DNA of 64,000 bases from Acidobacteriota bacterium (GCA_016713675.1 JADJOS010000004.1:186001-250000); one strand, 5' to 3'; numbered from the stretch's first letter, positions 11,801 to 18,729 are shown. Made by a program: numbers and translations. Notes: generated from the sequence alone by a model not told the origin.

Positions 11801-12520
11801 GCTGCTGCCGTGGGTCACGTTCTGTACCGTATTCGGTGTGATCGTGCCGCCGGTTCCTGCCGAAGGCGTGATCGCGTATGTCACCGCGGAAGGCTCGGCG
11901 AGTGTCCAGTCGGAGAAATTTGTGACTCCGGTAATGATCGAGTAATTGACGCCGTTCGAGGACGGCGGTATCACGGTCAGCACGCTGCTCGAGCTCTTGA
12001 CGAACTGATAGTTCGCTTCGGTGCCGACGACATCGCCCGGCAGATAGTTGAATGTCAGATCGGACGTGAGCGTTCCGCCGCTGGTCAGTCGCCAATAGCG
12101 TGCGAGTTTGTTCGTACCCGTTATTCCCGGCATCGGTCCTTCAATGGCTTTCACCGTCAGATTTGGCGTAGCGGTTAACGCCGTCACGTTTACGCTGACA
12201 GGTGAATAGCCGTTTGCCGTGCCGACCTCAAAGTCCTTCACGCCCGTCGCCCCAAAGGTCTTCTGCAGATTGCCGACCACATGGCCGCTCGTACGGGCAA
12301 CTGTCGCCGTCGCAGGAATCGAGATCGTATTCGAAGCCGAAGTGATCTTGCCCTGCGTCAATGTCAGCGTCCCGGTCACGGACACGTCCGTGCTCAAAGT
12401 AACGCCCGCGGCGTTGTCGATCGTTAGATTGGTGACCGACGCTGGCAAACCGTTCCCCATCGCCTGTGCCGCCGCACCGTTATAAACAAACGTCGATCCG
12501 CTAGTTGTCAACGAACGCAC
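2816..12520 (-). CDS. Giant multidomain surface/adhesin-like protein (main open frame of giant protein 1)
   Basis: A 3,234-codon frame forming most of a secreted protein whose signal peptide lies at 15159. Modules in order (residues of this frame, approximate): Ig/cadherin-like strands 280-375; seven VCBS/FG-GAP repeats 383-737 (each with VAVGDFNGDGxQDLA); an IPT/TIG domain 740-830; Cys-rich GCC2/GCC3 repeats 833-1207; InlB-type repeats (NANGGSGSMANQ) 1210-1400; an SGNH-type esterase 1412-1643; more InlB, IPT and Calx-beta units; a CSLREA motif (GDCSLRQAINSAN) near 2065; a right-handed beta-helix of N-x-I-x-G-N rungs to about 2570; Calx-beta and InlB units; a dockerin-like segment (GDVDGSWDP); and a cohesin-like domain ending the frame. 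The nominal start is not a real start: the reading frame is open upstream to about 12645. Likely extracellular binding or degradation of polysaccharide; this is inference. Confidence 0.8.
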   Translation of the reverse strand: MRSLTTSGSTFVYNGAAAQAMGNGLPASVTNLTIDNAAGVTLSTDVSVTGTLTLTQGKITSASNTISIPATATVARTSGHVVGNLQKTFGATGVKDFEVGTANGYSPVSVNVTALTATPNLTVKAIEGPMPGITGTNKLARYWRLTSGGTLTSDLTFNYLPGDVVGTEANYQFVKSSSSVLTVIPPSSNGVNYSIITGVTNFSDWTLAEPSAVTYAITPSAGTGGTITPNTVQNVTHGSSQAFTIAADSGYVIGDVLVDGVSVGAVSNYNFTNVTATHTIAASFVANPLPTLGNYDPTAIGLSGNATVTPDAVPTNTTSMSVSAPTLFNGGLTADPVTGDVSITNAALAKIPAGAYTVTVTAFGPGGEATKTFALTVTAVPCSGVGGFTSPAVPEETVGTGPASVAVGDFNGDGIQDLAAANYDTTTVSIRLGDGSGGFTSPAVPEVTVGTNPFAVAVGDFNGDGDQDLATANYNSANVSIRLGNGSGGFTSPAVPELTVGNGPVSVAVGDFNGDGIQDLAALNYFSNNVSIRLGNGSGGFTLPAVPQVAVGVLPHSVAIGDFDGDGDQDLAVANAGPSTVSIRLGDGSGGFTLPAVPEITVGNTPRSVAVGDFNGDGNQDLVTANQGSNNVSIRLGNGSGGFAPPAVPEVSVGSSPILIAVGDFNGDGNQDLAAANSNSANVSIRLGNGSGGFTSPAVPQVTVGTQPLSVAVGDFNGDGRQDLATANRTSNNVSIRLGTCIPAPTVASVSPTSGWTLGGFVLTVNGTDLTGASAVTVGGNACPIISNTGTVITCTTPAGSLGAKDVLVTTPGGTSTAHAGSVFTYTAPICPAGKYFNGSICADADPGFYVPTFGQTSQTPCAAGTFQPNMGSVSCNPATAGNYVPAPQATAQIPCAAGTYQPGGGAQACLNADAGSYVQDPGSISQTACAEGSFQPNPGQSSCILAPAGSYVGTTGAIAPTPCAAGSYSSTEGAAACTPAPIGSYVGGSGAITSTPCAAGYYQPAAGQTSCIEASAGYYASGTGNENQTKCELGKYQPATGQSSCILAPAGAVGTTGAIARQCAAGGSSTEGAAACTPAPIGSYVGGSGAITSTPCAAGYYQPAAGQTSCIEASAGHYASGTGNENQTQCDIGMYQPATGQSSCILAPAGSYVGTTGAIAPTPCAAGSYQPAMGADSCMLADAGYYVPTSGQTSQTACPPGTTSSGGATVCTALPFTVTFNANGGSGSMANQTTNAPTALTANAFTLTGYAFAGWGTAPAGPVVYADGATYPFTADATLYAQWTAQSQTLSFNSNGGTAVAPITADYGTAISAPSAPTKVGYTFAGWFYDDVTFASPYTFSTMGPTTTIHAKWTPNAYTLSVATVGSGSVTKNPDQPTYGHGTVVELTAVPDVGWTFNGWSGDTEDANYPNRVPLVIITGESNSGGYAVNADASPTELSARPGVQILNNTSLLFEDLDIGTNNLIGHAGLSDNATHGFELGLANSVAASEWPNSPVYLVKTGQGGSTISQWTVGSPYWTTFNQRVTAAVNNLTASGKTPVVYILYSHGINDAIAGTPVATWKNDTIAHLAKVRRAVGPSSILMTRLMSPTYDTYNTAIDEIDAADDLSVAISVSGATLRDANHWDYAGMKLISSRMVEEMLTSGGGSITANPFSVTMDRNRSLTAHFVPSQYTLTYTAGTGGTISGTSPQTVTHGENGSAVTAVANIGFAFVNWSDASTANPRTDTNVTGNITVTANFVAVPPTVSSVSPTSGFSAGGYTLTVNGANFAGATAVTVGGAACPILSNSGTVITCTAPAHAGGAVSVLVTTPGGTNAANTLFTYVEPTISVNDVEFIGQSVTDNKFSISLSGPSSQTITVDYQTNDITATGAAACGGSADYETQSGTLQFDPGVTVMFITVPICPDSVQEPTETFSFDLSNASAGTIADAQGIGTISSDDSSSASIGDVTLAEGNAGPTTFSFPVTLTNSVSTAVTINYTVTPGSATTPSDYSSSGTSIIIPANTTGPVNIDVTVNGDTDYEANEAFTVAITSSHVAIGTGTGTGTITNDDAPPGTLVVTNTSDNDGICLPGDCSLRQAINSANVNADATTIEFDIPGAGVQTISPVSPLPSVSTQVIIDGYSQPLSVPNTNPTTIGINAVPLIELSGASAGGGADGLRLAGGGSTVRGLIINRFSDDGISIVANSDSNSIQGNFIGTDATGTVDLGNSGDGISSDVVNVGLVPDLTLIGGTNVADRNLISGNNGDGIDLFFANTTTVQGNIIGLQNNGIDLLGNNGTGINASVGEAEIIGGTNAAARNMISGNGNGISVNDSATIQGNYIGTDVSGTLDRGNTGTGISMNVSLNNLIGGTAIGAGNLISGNGQEGILIGNSDSNTIQGNLIGTQADGTSPLGNGDIGISVFAGTSSDNVIGGVTTGAGNTIAFNGDDGIQIAIGAGNRVSGNSIHSNGTTNLHLGIDLIGTDGVDANDSGDGDTGPNGLQNFPVITTAEDTGSTSHIVGYLNSTPSTTFAVDIYSNDACDASGYGEGKQYLGSFNVTTDAFGDVTFDHTAIALTLGKYLTATATDPSGNTSEFSACQQVTGGSAGTIQFSSVSYNVGEGASTATITFDRIGGTDGSISATFTTSDGTAVTPGDYTAVTGHVVTFTDGDSTQKQYNVTIVDDLDDESDETVGLELTSTTINGTPAGTTATLTIIDNDAPASFNIVASAGPNGSISPSGTVSVLNGANQAFTITPNAGFSIANVLVDSVSVGAVSNYTFTNVTAGHTISASFIASTYTVTFDANGGSGSMANQSANAPTALTANNFTRSGYTFAGWGTSAGGPVVYSDGATYPFTADVTLYAQWTIAVDTYLLTVNSANGTVVSTPAGINCPGDCSESFDDGTVVTLEAAPDTGYRFVSWSAGVTNTAANPTTVTMDSAKTITANYALNTISGNVNYATFTSGAKGVPNVGLSAAGSLPQTASTDLAGYYSMSGFGAGAYTVTPAVPATQPCLINNGINALDSSLVQQQVVGLIDMTAYQKAAAKVTGTLTPALTSFDAALIAQKSVGICSPPIIKTGQWVITPADRTHIVVDNDITDDFDAYMMGDVDGSWDPLGASRPALARVSNSPDAVQVGLPAVTADAGTRVSVPLRMDNMMGRGVTSYQFDIEYDPTVIEPAELAADLVGAVPAELAIVSNAPIPGVLKVTVYGAFPATGDGVYANLHFNVRGAMGSSSPLAIRGFMLNDDRWRSIRPTV
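7590..8285 (-). other. SGNH/sialate-O-acetylesterase-like catalytic domain nested in giant protein 1
   Basis: The translated segment carries all four SGNH hydrolase blocks. Block I is I-I-T-G-E-S-N-S-G-G with the nucleophile Ser. A Gly block is G-Q-G-G-S-T-I. Block III is S-H-G-I-N-D-A with the oxyanion Asn. Block V is D-A-N-H-W-D with the Asp-x-x-His pair. It resembles carbohydrate esterases of the SASA type. It interrupts an InlB-like repeat: the strand WTFNGWSGDTEDA comes before it and the matching closing strand ITANPFSVTMDRNRSLTAHF comes after it. Confidence 0.7.
9040..9643 (-). repeat. Tandem duplication of a ~300-bp unit inside the Cys-rich repeat region
   Basis: The landmark TATGGCTCCGGTCGTGCCTA occurs at 9041 and 9341 and its third start is at 9644, giving units of 300 and 303 bp (100-101 codons). 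The two full units are nearly identical at DNA level. They encode Cys-rich modules with P-C-A-A-G-x-Y and Q-x-x-C-I-x-A spacing, as in GCC2/GCC3 (ephrin-receptor-like) repeats. Small in-frame losses of 3 bp at a time distinguish the unit at 9340 from its neighbours. Confidence 0.8.
10310..11370 (-). repeat. Array of seven VCBS/FG-GAP repeats
   Basis: Seven consecutive units of about 180 bp each encode the pattern VAVGDFNGDGxQDLAxAN followed by S-I-R-L-G-(N/D)-G-S-G-G-F. The DxDGDG-like loop is a predicted Ca2+ site, and such arrays fold into an integrin-alpha-like beta-propeller. Seven blades suggest one closed propeller. DNA identity between units is high, so the array is a likely site of recombination and of assembly error. 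Confidence 0.85.
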
Positions 12521-12740
12521 CCCGGAGTTGCGAAGATTACCATTCGTCGTACTGCCCGTTACGATACCATCAGGCGAACCGATACCGAGCGTTCCGGTCG
12601 CTCCGAGCGTGAAAACGACCTGTTCGTAATAGCGCTGTGCCGGTATTTAAGAGCGTTCAACGACTTGGAAGAATCGATCAGCCGCATTGAGCGGAATATT
12701 GCCGCTCAGGTTCACGGTCGAACCCGAATTGACGTTGTAG

Positions 12741-13352
12741 TTAAGATTCGCCGGAGAGTGTCGCGGACGAAGCGGTGAAAGATTGTGTTCCTGCCTTATT
12801 AAAGATAATGGCGTGCCCGGCTGTCGTAGCTGTCTCGGTTATTGTCGCACTTGTTACTGACAGGTCACCGCCAACGTATAGTGTTCCGTTTGCGCTTCCG
12901 CCCTGGCTCAAATAGAGTTCGCTGCCGTTCGACAGCGTAACGTTGCCGCTAACCGTAAGCGCTCCGGTTCCCGATCCGCTTGTGAGGGAAAGGTGACCTC
13001 CATCCATCACGAGCGTTCCGACATTTAGTGAGTAATTCGTTCCGCTCGTCAGCCGAACTGCTTCATTTGTCGTACCACCAGTGCTTTTAACGGTAAATGT
13101 CCCCGTAATCGCGAAACCACTGGGATTTGCCAAGCCTACGTTAGTCGTCTGCCCCTGCCAATTCCAAGTAAAGTTGCTAAATGACTGACCGGGCCCGGTG
13201 GGCGGCGGGGACGTAATTCCCGTAACTGCAACCAATGAGCCGACTCCCCAAGTTGCCAAAGGAACTGGCCCACCATTTCTGGCATGCTGATACTTACCAG
13301 TGGCGCCAAACGAGATAGTTCCGGTCGGTGTGATCACGTTGGAGTTCACCAC
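12741..13352 (-). CDS. Fragment of giant protein 1 (beta-strand repeat region)
   Basis: A 203-codon piece of the frame-broken N-terminal third of giant protein 1. It carries autotransporter-like parallel beta strands (GTGALTVSGNVTLSNGSELY, then N-G-T-L-Y-V-G-G-D-L). The style and codon use match the next fragment upstream and the start of the main frame at 12520. Between 12520 and 12741 the translation continues in other frames (VVFTLGATGTLGIGSPDGI is readable), so at least two base errors or indels separate it from the main frame. It is not an independent gene. Confidence 0.6.
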   Translation of the reverse strand: MVNSNVITPTGTISFGATGKYQHARNGGPVPLATWGVGSLVAVTGITSPPPTGPGQSFSNFTWNWQGQTTNVGLANPSGFAITGTFTVKSTGGTTNEAVRLTSGTNYSLNVGTLVMDGGHLSLTSGSGTGALTVSGNVTLSNGSELYLSQGGSANGTLYVGGDLSVTSATITETATTAGHAIIFNKAGTQSFTASSATLSGES

Positions 13353-13366
13353 CGTACCATTTACGG

Positions 13367-13954
13367 TCAGGTCGGTGGCGGTCCGTTTGCGATCGTCAAG
13401 GTCACGGCCGAATTAACGGTAAGCGTACCACCCGCATCTACGGTCGTGTCATCGGTGCTAGTAGGCGTAGTAGCCACGGTCACATTGTGGCCATTACGGA
13501 TCGTGACAGCCGTCGAAGCAGTTGTCGGTGCCAGCGTGGCGTTGAACCACGTCAAATCATCATGCGACGATTCCCATGTTGATGCGTCGCCCAACTGCCG
13601 GTCGCCTTCGAGCGGAAATAATCCGACGACAGGGTAACGTCGTTCCGTGATATTGGGGGATGTTCCGGTGGCGGTGTTGTCGGCGGTGGCGGTGATGGTC
13701 GTGGTTTCGGCGACGTTGTTGCGGATCAGAAACTCAAAACTAGCCGCCGGAGAGGGCCTTGGCCGTTGTCGCCGTAGGTGCTGTCCAGATTTGCGTCGAA
13801 CAGAACATTTCCCCGAAGCGCTCGTCAGCGTGACGACCGTCGTCGAATCCGTCGAGCAAGAATTGCTGTATTGATCGCGGCCGCTGGCACTGACGATCGA
13901 CGCGACGCCCGTGCTGTACGGCGAACTGAACGTCCCGAACACATACGATGCCAC
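13367..13954 (-). CDS. Fragment of giant protein 1 (Ig-like region)
   Basis: This piece contains Ig-like/invasin-type strands (ASYVFGTFSSPYSTGVASIV, then V-V-T-L-T-S-A-S-G). In its middle (about 13740-13810) the frame slips: the expected M-F-D-A-N-L-D-S-T-Y-G-D-N-G-Q-G is in another frame, and a family-like stretch (FEFLIRNNVAETTTITATAD) resumes afterwards. Its 3' end is cut from the next fragment near 13365. It is a part of giant protein 1, not a stand-alone gene. Confidence 0.6.
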   Translation of the reverse strand: MASYVFGTFSSPYSTGVASIVSASGRDQYSNSCSTDSTTVVTLTSASGKCSVRRKSGQHLRRQRPRPSPAASFEFLIRNNVAETTTITATADNTATGTSPNITERRYPVVGLFPLEGDRQLGDASTWESSHDDLTWFNATLAPTTASTAVTIRNGHNVTVATTPTSTDDTTVDAGGTLTVNSAVTLTIANGPPPT

Positions 13955-14667
13955 GGTGCCGTGGCCGACGCTCTGGCTGACGGCGGCATCGCCGTAGCCG
14001 GTCGCCTGAATGGCGATGTTCTTGGTCCCGGAGGTTTGCAGGAGGTTCGCGGGTGACGAAGCCGACGGCGTAAATGTGATCTGCCCTGCCGATACTGCGT
14101 AGCCGGCGGTCAGCGGCGTGCCGCCGATGGTGATGCCGGTGATGGCGGCGCGCCATGTGGGGTCGTAAGTAAATGTGACGTGAAACGGTGCATCGACCGT
14201 CGCCCCGACGGCAGCGGTGAGCGTCGGAGGATCAGCAACTGTCGAAGCGGTTACGCTTGGCGCGCTGTCGGTCTTGTAATCGATGGTCGCACCGCTGTTG
14301 GTGTACGAATATATCTTGAAGTTGTAGCTCGTTCCCGGCGACGAAGTAAATCCGGCGAACGAAGCCGCCGAGCCGGGCGTGACGCTCTTGACGCCTTCGC
14401 CGTCCGTAGCGTCGGTGTCGTCCGCAGGCTGTATGCCGTCAACCGGATCGGTTATCGCTCCCGTGCTTGCCTTAATAAGATATCCGCTCGGTGCCTGTGC
14501 TCCCGCGACCGCCGCCGTCCATGTCAGAGGAATAGTAGTGGAAGAATGTCCAGTCGAACTGACTTGTACCTGACCGTGACTGTTCGTAATCGAAGTAATG
14601 TCCAGCGGCGAAATTGAACCTAGTGTTGTTTGGTAACCTTTAATACGATGGTCAAGGAAACGTAAAA
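13955..14667 (-). pseudogene. Frame-broken stretch of giant protein 1 (fibronectin/Ig-like repeats)
   Basis: No long open frame is called here, but the minus strand translates piecewise into family-typical sequence. Around 14320-14610 it reads G-Y-Q-T-T-L-G-S-I-S-P, then V-P-L-T-W-T-A-A style strands and A-P-S-G-Y-L-I-K-A-S-T-G-A-I-T-D-P-V-D-G, a pattern of Ig/FN3-like repeats in secreted bacterial proteins. Around 13960-14150 it reads A-A-I-T-G-I-T-I-G-G-T-P-L. Frame changes near 14640-14665 and 13800 separate these pieces. Plus-strand frames here (14180-14617) are shadows. Confidence 0.55.
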
Positions 14668-15159
14668 CTACCCGTATCTAAGGGAAGCGAGCGAACGATC
14701 CGTCGCAGAGGCCGTTACGCCGTTGGCCCAGTTGATCACTCCGGCACTCGATGATCCCGTTACTGCACCTGTTCCAATTGTTCCGAATGCAGAGGTTGTC
14801 GCCGCTGTGCCTATTGACCAATCCGAACCGATCTTAAAACCGGAGGGTAACGTTGCAGTCCCGAACTTCGCACCCATCGAAGTTTTCGTGAACGGAGTAC
14901 CAGTAGACGTAATGGAATTGACGGCAAAAAACATCGGTGCCGTTGGCTCGGTGCTGTTGTTGGGGTTGGCGGTGCTGTTTGGGTCGGTTTTGGTGCTTAA
15001 AACTGCGGATTCGGAGCGGGTCAGGCCGAGGAATTCGGTTACGGAGGTTATGGCTGTGGCGGTGGATTGGCGGAGGTTGGCGAATGACAGCAGGGCGGTT
15101 GTTGTGATGATCAGAAGGGTTGCTGCGATGAGTGTTAGCTTGCGAGAGAGTTTTGACAT
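14668..15159 (-). CDS. N-terminus of giant surface protein 1, with signal peptide
   Basis: Start at ATG 15159, with GGAG nine bases upstream. The first 31 residues form a Sec signal peptide (K-L-S-R-K, then LTLIAATLLIITTTALLSFA). After it comes T-S-V-T-E-F-L-G-L, then a Ser/Thr-rich region. The frame ends artificially at 14668 (S-L-A-S-L-R-Y-G-stop); D-T-G-S-F-T-F-P in a second frame shows where it should continue. The whole gene would span 15159 to 2538, about 4,200 codons. Confidence 0.75.
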   Translation of the reverse strand: MSKLSRKLTLIAATLLIITTTALLSFANLRQSTATAITSVTEFLGLTRSESAVLSTKTDPNSTANPNNSTEPTAPMFFAVNSITSTGTPFTKTSMGAKFGTATLPSGFKIGSDWSIGTAATTSAFGTIGTGAVTGSSSAGVINWANGVTASATDRSLASLRYG

Positions 15160-15183
15160 TTGTAATGCTCCGTGGAATTCCGT

Positions 15184-15236
15184 CGGGCGTCTGCCCGTGA
15201 GTTCACGCGTTCTGCCGCAAGGCACGCGCGTGCGGC
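15184..15236 (-). other. Three stacked hairpins in the leader of giant gene 1
   Basis: Between promoter and start codon lie CGGGC/GCCCG (15184-15197), CGTGA/TCACG (15196-15207) and GCCGCA/TGCGGC (15214-15236). The last includes the 12-bp palindrome GCACGCGCGTGC. There is no T-tract, so this is a structured 5' UTR rather than a terminator. It matches no riboswitch that I recognise. Confidence 0.45.
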
Positions 15237-15279
15237 TTGAAATAGCGTGGAAAATATGTTCGGTAAAAGTGTTGTTGCG

Positions 15280-15307
15280 ATTATAAACGAATAACTATTG
15301 ATGTCAG
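15280..15307 (-). promoter_or_regulatory. Sigma-70-type promoter of giant gene 1
   Basis: On the minus strand CTGACA (15307-15302) is followed, after 16 bp, by a perfect TATAAT (15285-15280). The predicted start of transcription is about 115 nt before the ATG at 15159. The other two giant genes have the same layout. Confidence 0.7.
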
Positions 15308-15460
15308 GACTTTTGCCGCCCGCCGTAACAGGGATATTCACGGCCGCTCTCACCGCGAGTCTTTGCAGAAGCCCGCACGGAGTAAGGGCGTTTCGCGTAC
15401 ATACCGGGCTGAACGATCGCGGCCTTAGCAAGCTCCCGGCCAAAAAACGCTTTCATTCAG

Positions 15461-15617
15461 CATCTACTTTCTGATACACTATTTCATAGATAAAACGCTG
15501 TAAGACAAAATAATGCGTTTTTTTGAAATATAGCGGGACAAGACGTTAAAGGCGTTGTAAGTCGTTGATAACACACAGGTTATCTGTCCCACAGAACAGC
15601 GGGACAAGTGCGGGACA
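15461..15617 (-). repeat. Copy A of a three-copy conserved intergenic element
   Basis: Read on the minus strand, this starts with TGTCCCGC at 15617 and again at 15606 (11 bp apart). An inverted GGGACA at 15590 then leads into GATAACCTGTGTGTT. The far half reads TTTCAAAAAAACGCA, then TTTTGTCTTACAGCG and TTTTATCTATG. It matches copy C (37863-38020) almost base for base at both ends and has nearly the same length (157 versus 158 bp). It points toward giant gene 1 and ends about 150 bp before that gene's -35 box. Extra GGGAC sites flank it (15533-15540, about 15690-15720). Confidence 0.75.
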
Positions 15618-15743
15618 TTTATTCGTCCAAAACGCCGTAACCCACGCATCTGCAGCGTTTACACGTCACCCGCAGTTTTCGCCGTCCCAAGCGGCGTTTG
15701 ACGGGACGAACGTTCACGGCTGATCGATGGTTGCAGAAGGAGA

Positions 15744-15778
15744 AAAATGCCCCCGCTTGTTTAAGGCGGGGGCATTTT
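15744..15778. terminator. Strong bidirectional terminator after giant gene 2
   Basis: Perfect 13-bp stem AAAATGCCCCCGC/GCGGGGGCATTTT with a 9-nt loop and T-runs on either strand. It follows the stop of the minus-strand gene at 15850. Confidence 0.9.
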
Positions 15779-15849
15779 ACTGCAGGTACCGTTTCGCATA
15801 TCCCTGCAAATTATCGAACGGCGTTTAGCCCCGCCGCTCGAATCTATTA

Positions 15850-18729
15850 TTACTGAGGATCGGCTACGAAATCAACGTCGGTGACGCTGTCGTTCGCCGT
15901 GACCACACGATTAGGCACCGAGAAGATGAACCGCTTCGAATTGATCGTCACGATATACGTCTCGCCCGCATTCAGATCAGGCGCCGTGTAATACCCGAAC
16001 GATCCCGTCCGCACAAACCTCGGCACCACCAAAGTGCCGCCCTGTATCGAGACGATCGCATTCTTGATCCCCGCCCCGTCAGCCGTAGTAACCCGCCCCG
16101 AGATCGAAACCTCCGCCGCGGTGGGCGCCAGAGGTTTGGAACCGGTCCAGCGTGAGAACGTCGTAACGCCGTTCACAGGGCCGAGGATATTGTTCACCGT
16201 ATCAACGCACGGGCCGCCGGAACACAGATTGGTCGTCGTTCCATTGCCCTGACGACGCCAGACGCGATAGTCAGCCTCGTTTCCGTTCACGTCCGAATCA
16301 ACGTAGGTGAACAGCAGGTCCGCCGTCAGGTCGCCGTCCTCGTCAAGCTGCCAGTTACGCGAGATCGATTCGAGCGGGTCAAAGCCCGTCAGGAATTCGT
16401 CGTAGGCCACAACAGTGAGACCCGAAGGAACCATTGCGATCGCCGTGATGGTCGCACTGACCGGCGAATAATCGCCGCCTGTGCCGACCGGATAGCTAAA
16501 TGCTCCCGGTGCACAGAAGTCTTTGCGAACAAAGCCATTGCCGATGAAATTGGTAGGCCCGGCACCGACGACCGAGGCATCACAGCCCAGCGTCATCGTA
16601 AATCCGCCGCCGTTGACATCGCCCAACAGATACAGCCGATTAGTGACCGTTACACCGCCGCCGAGCGAACCGACGCCGATCCCGACATTGTAATACGTTC
16701 CTGCAGGCAGTGAACCGCCCTGATAACCAACGATCTCGTCGGCCCCAATATCCGGCGTCGTTGCCGGCCGCGGATCATTGTCGTAATCGTTGGTCAAACC
16801 AACGATCGGAATCGCAGATCCAACTTCGAGATTCGAGGGACTCGAAAGATGCAGGTCCGAATCGGACACGAACGGCACCGCTGTCGTAGCTCCTTGTGAC
16901 GAATCGTCATTGGCTCCTCCGCCGCTAAGCGTACTCGTGTACGATCTCAGGTTCGATGCCGGTGATGTCATGGTCGGATCGAACGTCGTGAAGAAGTTAG
17001 TTCCCGATGTTGTTCCCGCTTGACCGGCACCCGCTCGCGCTACATCTGTACCAAAATAGTAGGAGTTGTAATTCCAGTTCAGATTCATCGCCGACGTTCC
17101 GCCCGATGGCAGATAGACCGAAACATTCGCGATGGACGTTGTACCGCCCGTGATGTTATTCGCAAATATGTTATTGCGAATATCCATACCGGTCGAACTC
17201 GTGCTGGAAACGCCCAAGGCCGCCGTCAACAGAGATGCAGTAGCCGTTCCCGGCCGCAGACCATAAAGATTGACCGAGTTGTTTTGGATCTGATGTCCCG
17301 TGCCTGACGCTACACGAATCCCAAAGATCCCAAACTGCTCAGAGAATGCTACGCCGCCGGTCATGTTGCCTGTTACGTTACTGACAAAATTGTTTCGGAC
17401 GACCACATTATTTCCCGTACTGATGTTAATTCCATAAGCTCCATAAGTGGACGTGCTGTTATTGATCACCCCATCGACGCGATTCCTTTGGATCGTCGTA
17501 CCGCCGCTTGAGTTATCGATGCCAAACACGGCGGTCGAACCGTTGGTTGAAATATTGGTGACCGTGTTTTGAATGATATTGTTGCCCGATGCGGCGGTAG
17601 CTCCGCTGTCACGAATACCAAATGCGGTAAACGCTCCGGTGTTTGTCATCTCCAATGTGGATATGGAGTTGTTCGAAACGGTCGTATTGACCGTTCCCGT
17701 CGCAAGCCAAATACCATAGTCATTCTCTGCCGACGTCGCGTTCAGATTGCCGACTGTGTTGTCGCTGACCGTGGCACCATCAGCACCCTGTACATAAACA
17801 CCAGCGTTTCTGATCGCAAAAATCCCTGTGGTATCAAGTTTATTCTGGGTGATCAGCAAATTGGCACCGTTGCCTGCTCCAACAGTAGCATTGGCGAAAA
17901 TACCGATGAATGCCCTTCTGATGTCGTTGTTTTGAATAGTGATGTTGTTGAAAGTTCCGGCAGTGCCGGCGTTATCAAGAACAAGTACTGCCGAACTCGT
18001 ATCTACACCGTTGATGACGATACAGTTCTTCAACGTATTAGCCGTGATCGCAGCCGCACCGATCGAACCAAATCGAACTACCTGGGGCGTCGTACCGCTC
18101 GTATTCTCGATCGTCAGGCTGCGGTCCGTGCCGCCCGAAAGCGAACCGTCGATAGTTACGCGACTTGCACCATTAGTGCGTATCAGCGCCGTCGCACCCG
18201 CCGGCCCGTTAATAAGTCGTGCACCGCCGCTTGGTTTGATGGTCACCGTAAATGGCGACGCAAACTGATTCAGAGCAACAGTACCGGTCTCGGCGACCAA
18301 TGTGCCGGACGCTGCGGACAGATCACTGGTGATATTGATCGTGATATTTCCGGTCACTTCCGAATTGTTGATAAATTCGAAGATGCCGCCGGTGTTAGTT
18401 AGCGAAGTATAAGTCTCACCAACTCCGACATTGAATGTGCCGCTAACCGTACCTACGATCGTGTATTGGTTCGGCGTCGTCGGAGGAGTTCCGGCTGCAG
18501 GTGGATTTGCGGTCAAGCCGCCGGCTCCGCCGGAAGGACTGACAGAGACATTTCCGGGCGTATCCTGTGCCGCGACGTAGTATTGAATGACATCGGCCGC
18601 GACAACTCCGCCCATAGCTGCTGCAATGATGCCGCAGTCATAATTACTGCCGCTGACATAGGTGCACTGTGTCGAAGCATACGGATCGGCGTTCTTACGG
18701 TAATAGATAACCGGCAGCCCGACACCCAC
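15850..18729 (-). CDS. C-terminal part of giant surface protein 2 (beta-helix, carboxypeptidase-regulatory tail)
   Basis: A 959-codon frame. Residues 100-560 are right-handed beta-helix rungs (N-N-T-I-x-N-N, VTIDGSLSGGTDRSLTIENT). They are followed by a D-N-D-P-R-P-A-T-T-P-D-I-G-A-D-E-I motif that ends such helices in this group. Next comes a Trp/Arg domain (ISRNWQLDEDGDLTADLLFT), and the last 85 residues are a CarboxypepD_reg beta sandwich (SISGRVTTADGAGIKNAIVS) that is a paralogue of the tail of giant protein 1. The nominal start is a GTG inside the gene: the same frame is open upstream to about 18912 and carries coherent sequence (D-D-F-D-G-N-V-R-N). It is secreted and probably surface-exposed; its substrate is unknown. 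Confidence 0.8.
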   Translation of the reverse strand: MGVGLPVIYYRKNADPYASTQCTYVSGSNYDCGIIAAAMGGVVAADVIQYYVAAQDTPGNVSVSPSGGAGGLTANPPAAGTPPTTPNQYTIVGTVSGTFNVGVGETYTSLTNTGGIFEFINNSEVTGNITINITSDLSAASGTLVAETGTVALNQFASPFTVTIKPSGGARLINGPAGATALIRTNGASRVTIDGSLSGGTDRSLTIENTSGTTPQVVRFGSIGAAAITANTLKNCIVINGVDTSSAVLVLDNAGTAGTFNNITIQNNDIRRAFIGIFANATVGAGNGANLLITQNKLDTTGIFAIRNAGVYVQGADGATVSDNTVGNLNATSAENDYGIWLATGTVNTTVSNNSISTLEMTNTGAFTAFGIRDSGATAASGNNIIQNTVTNISTNGSTAVFGIDNSSGGTTIQRNRVDGVINNSTSTYGAYGINISTGNNVVVRNNFVSNVTGNMTGGVAFSEQFGIFGIRVASGTGHQIQNNSVNLYGLRPGTATASLLTAALGVSSTSSTGMDIRNNIFANNITGGTTSIANVSVYLPSGGTSAMNLNWNYNSYYFGTDVARAGAGQAGTTSGTNFFTTFDPTMTSPASNLRSYTSTLSGGGANDDSSQGATTAVPFVSDSDLHLSSPSNLEVGSAIPIVGLTNDYDNDPRPATTPDIGADEIVGYQGGSLPAGTYYNVGIGVGSLGGGVTVTNRLYLLGDVNGGGFTMTLGCDASVVGAGPTNFIGNGFVRKDFCAPGAFSYPVGTGGDYSPVSATITAIAMVPSGLTVVAYDEFLTGFDPLESISRNWQLDEDGDLTADLLFTYVDSDVNGNEADYRVWRRQGNGTTTNLCSGGPCVDTVNNILGPVNGVTTFSRWTGSKPLAPTAAEVSISGRVTTADGAGIKNAIVSIQGGTLVVPRFVRTGSFGYYTAPDLNAGETYIVTINSKRFIFSVPNRVVTANDSVTDVDFVADPQ

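Noticed and set aside
15329..15448. Short minus-strand frame (M-K-A-F-F-G-R-E-L-A-K-A) between copy A and the promoter of giant gene 1
   Set aside because: No ribosome site, no counterpart next to copies B and C, and it would overlap the -35 region side of the promoter.
17569..18402. 277-codon plus-strand frame inside giant gene 2
   Set aside because: Antisense shadow of beta-helix coding sequence, with no recognisable domain.
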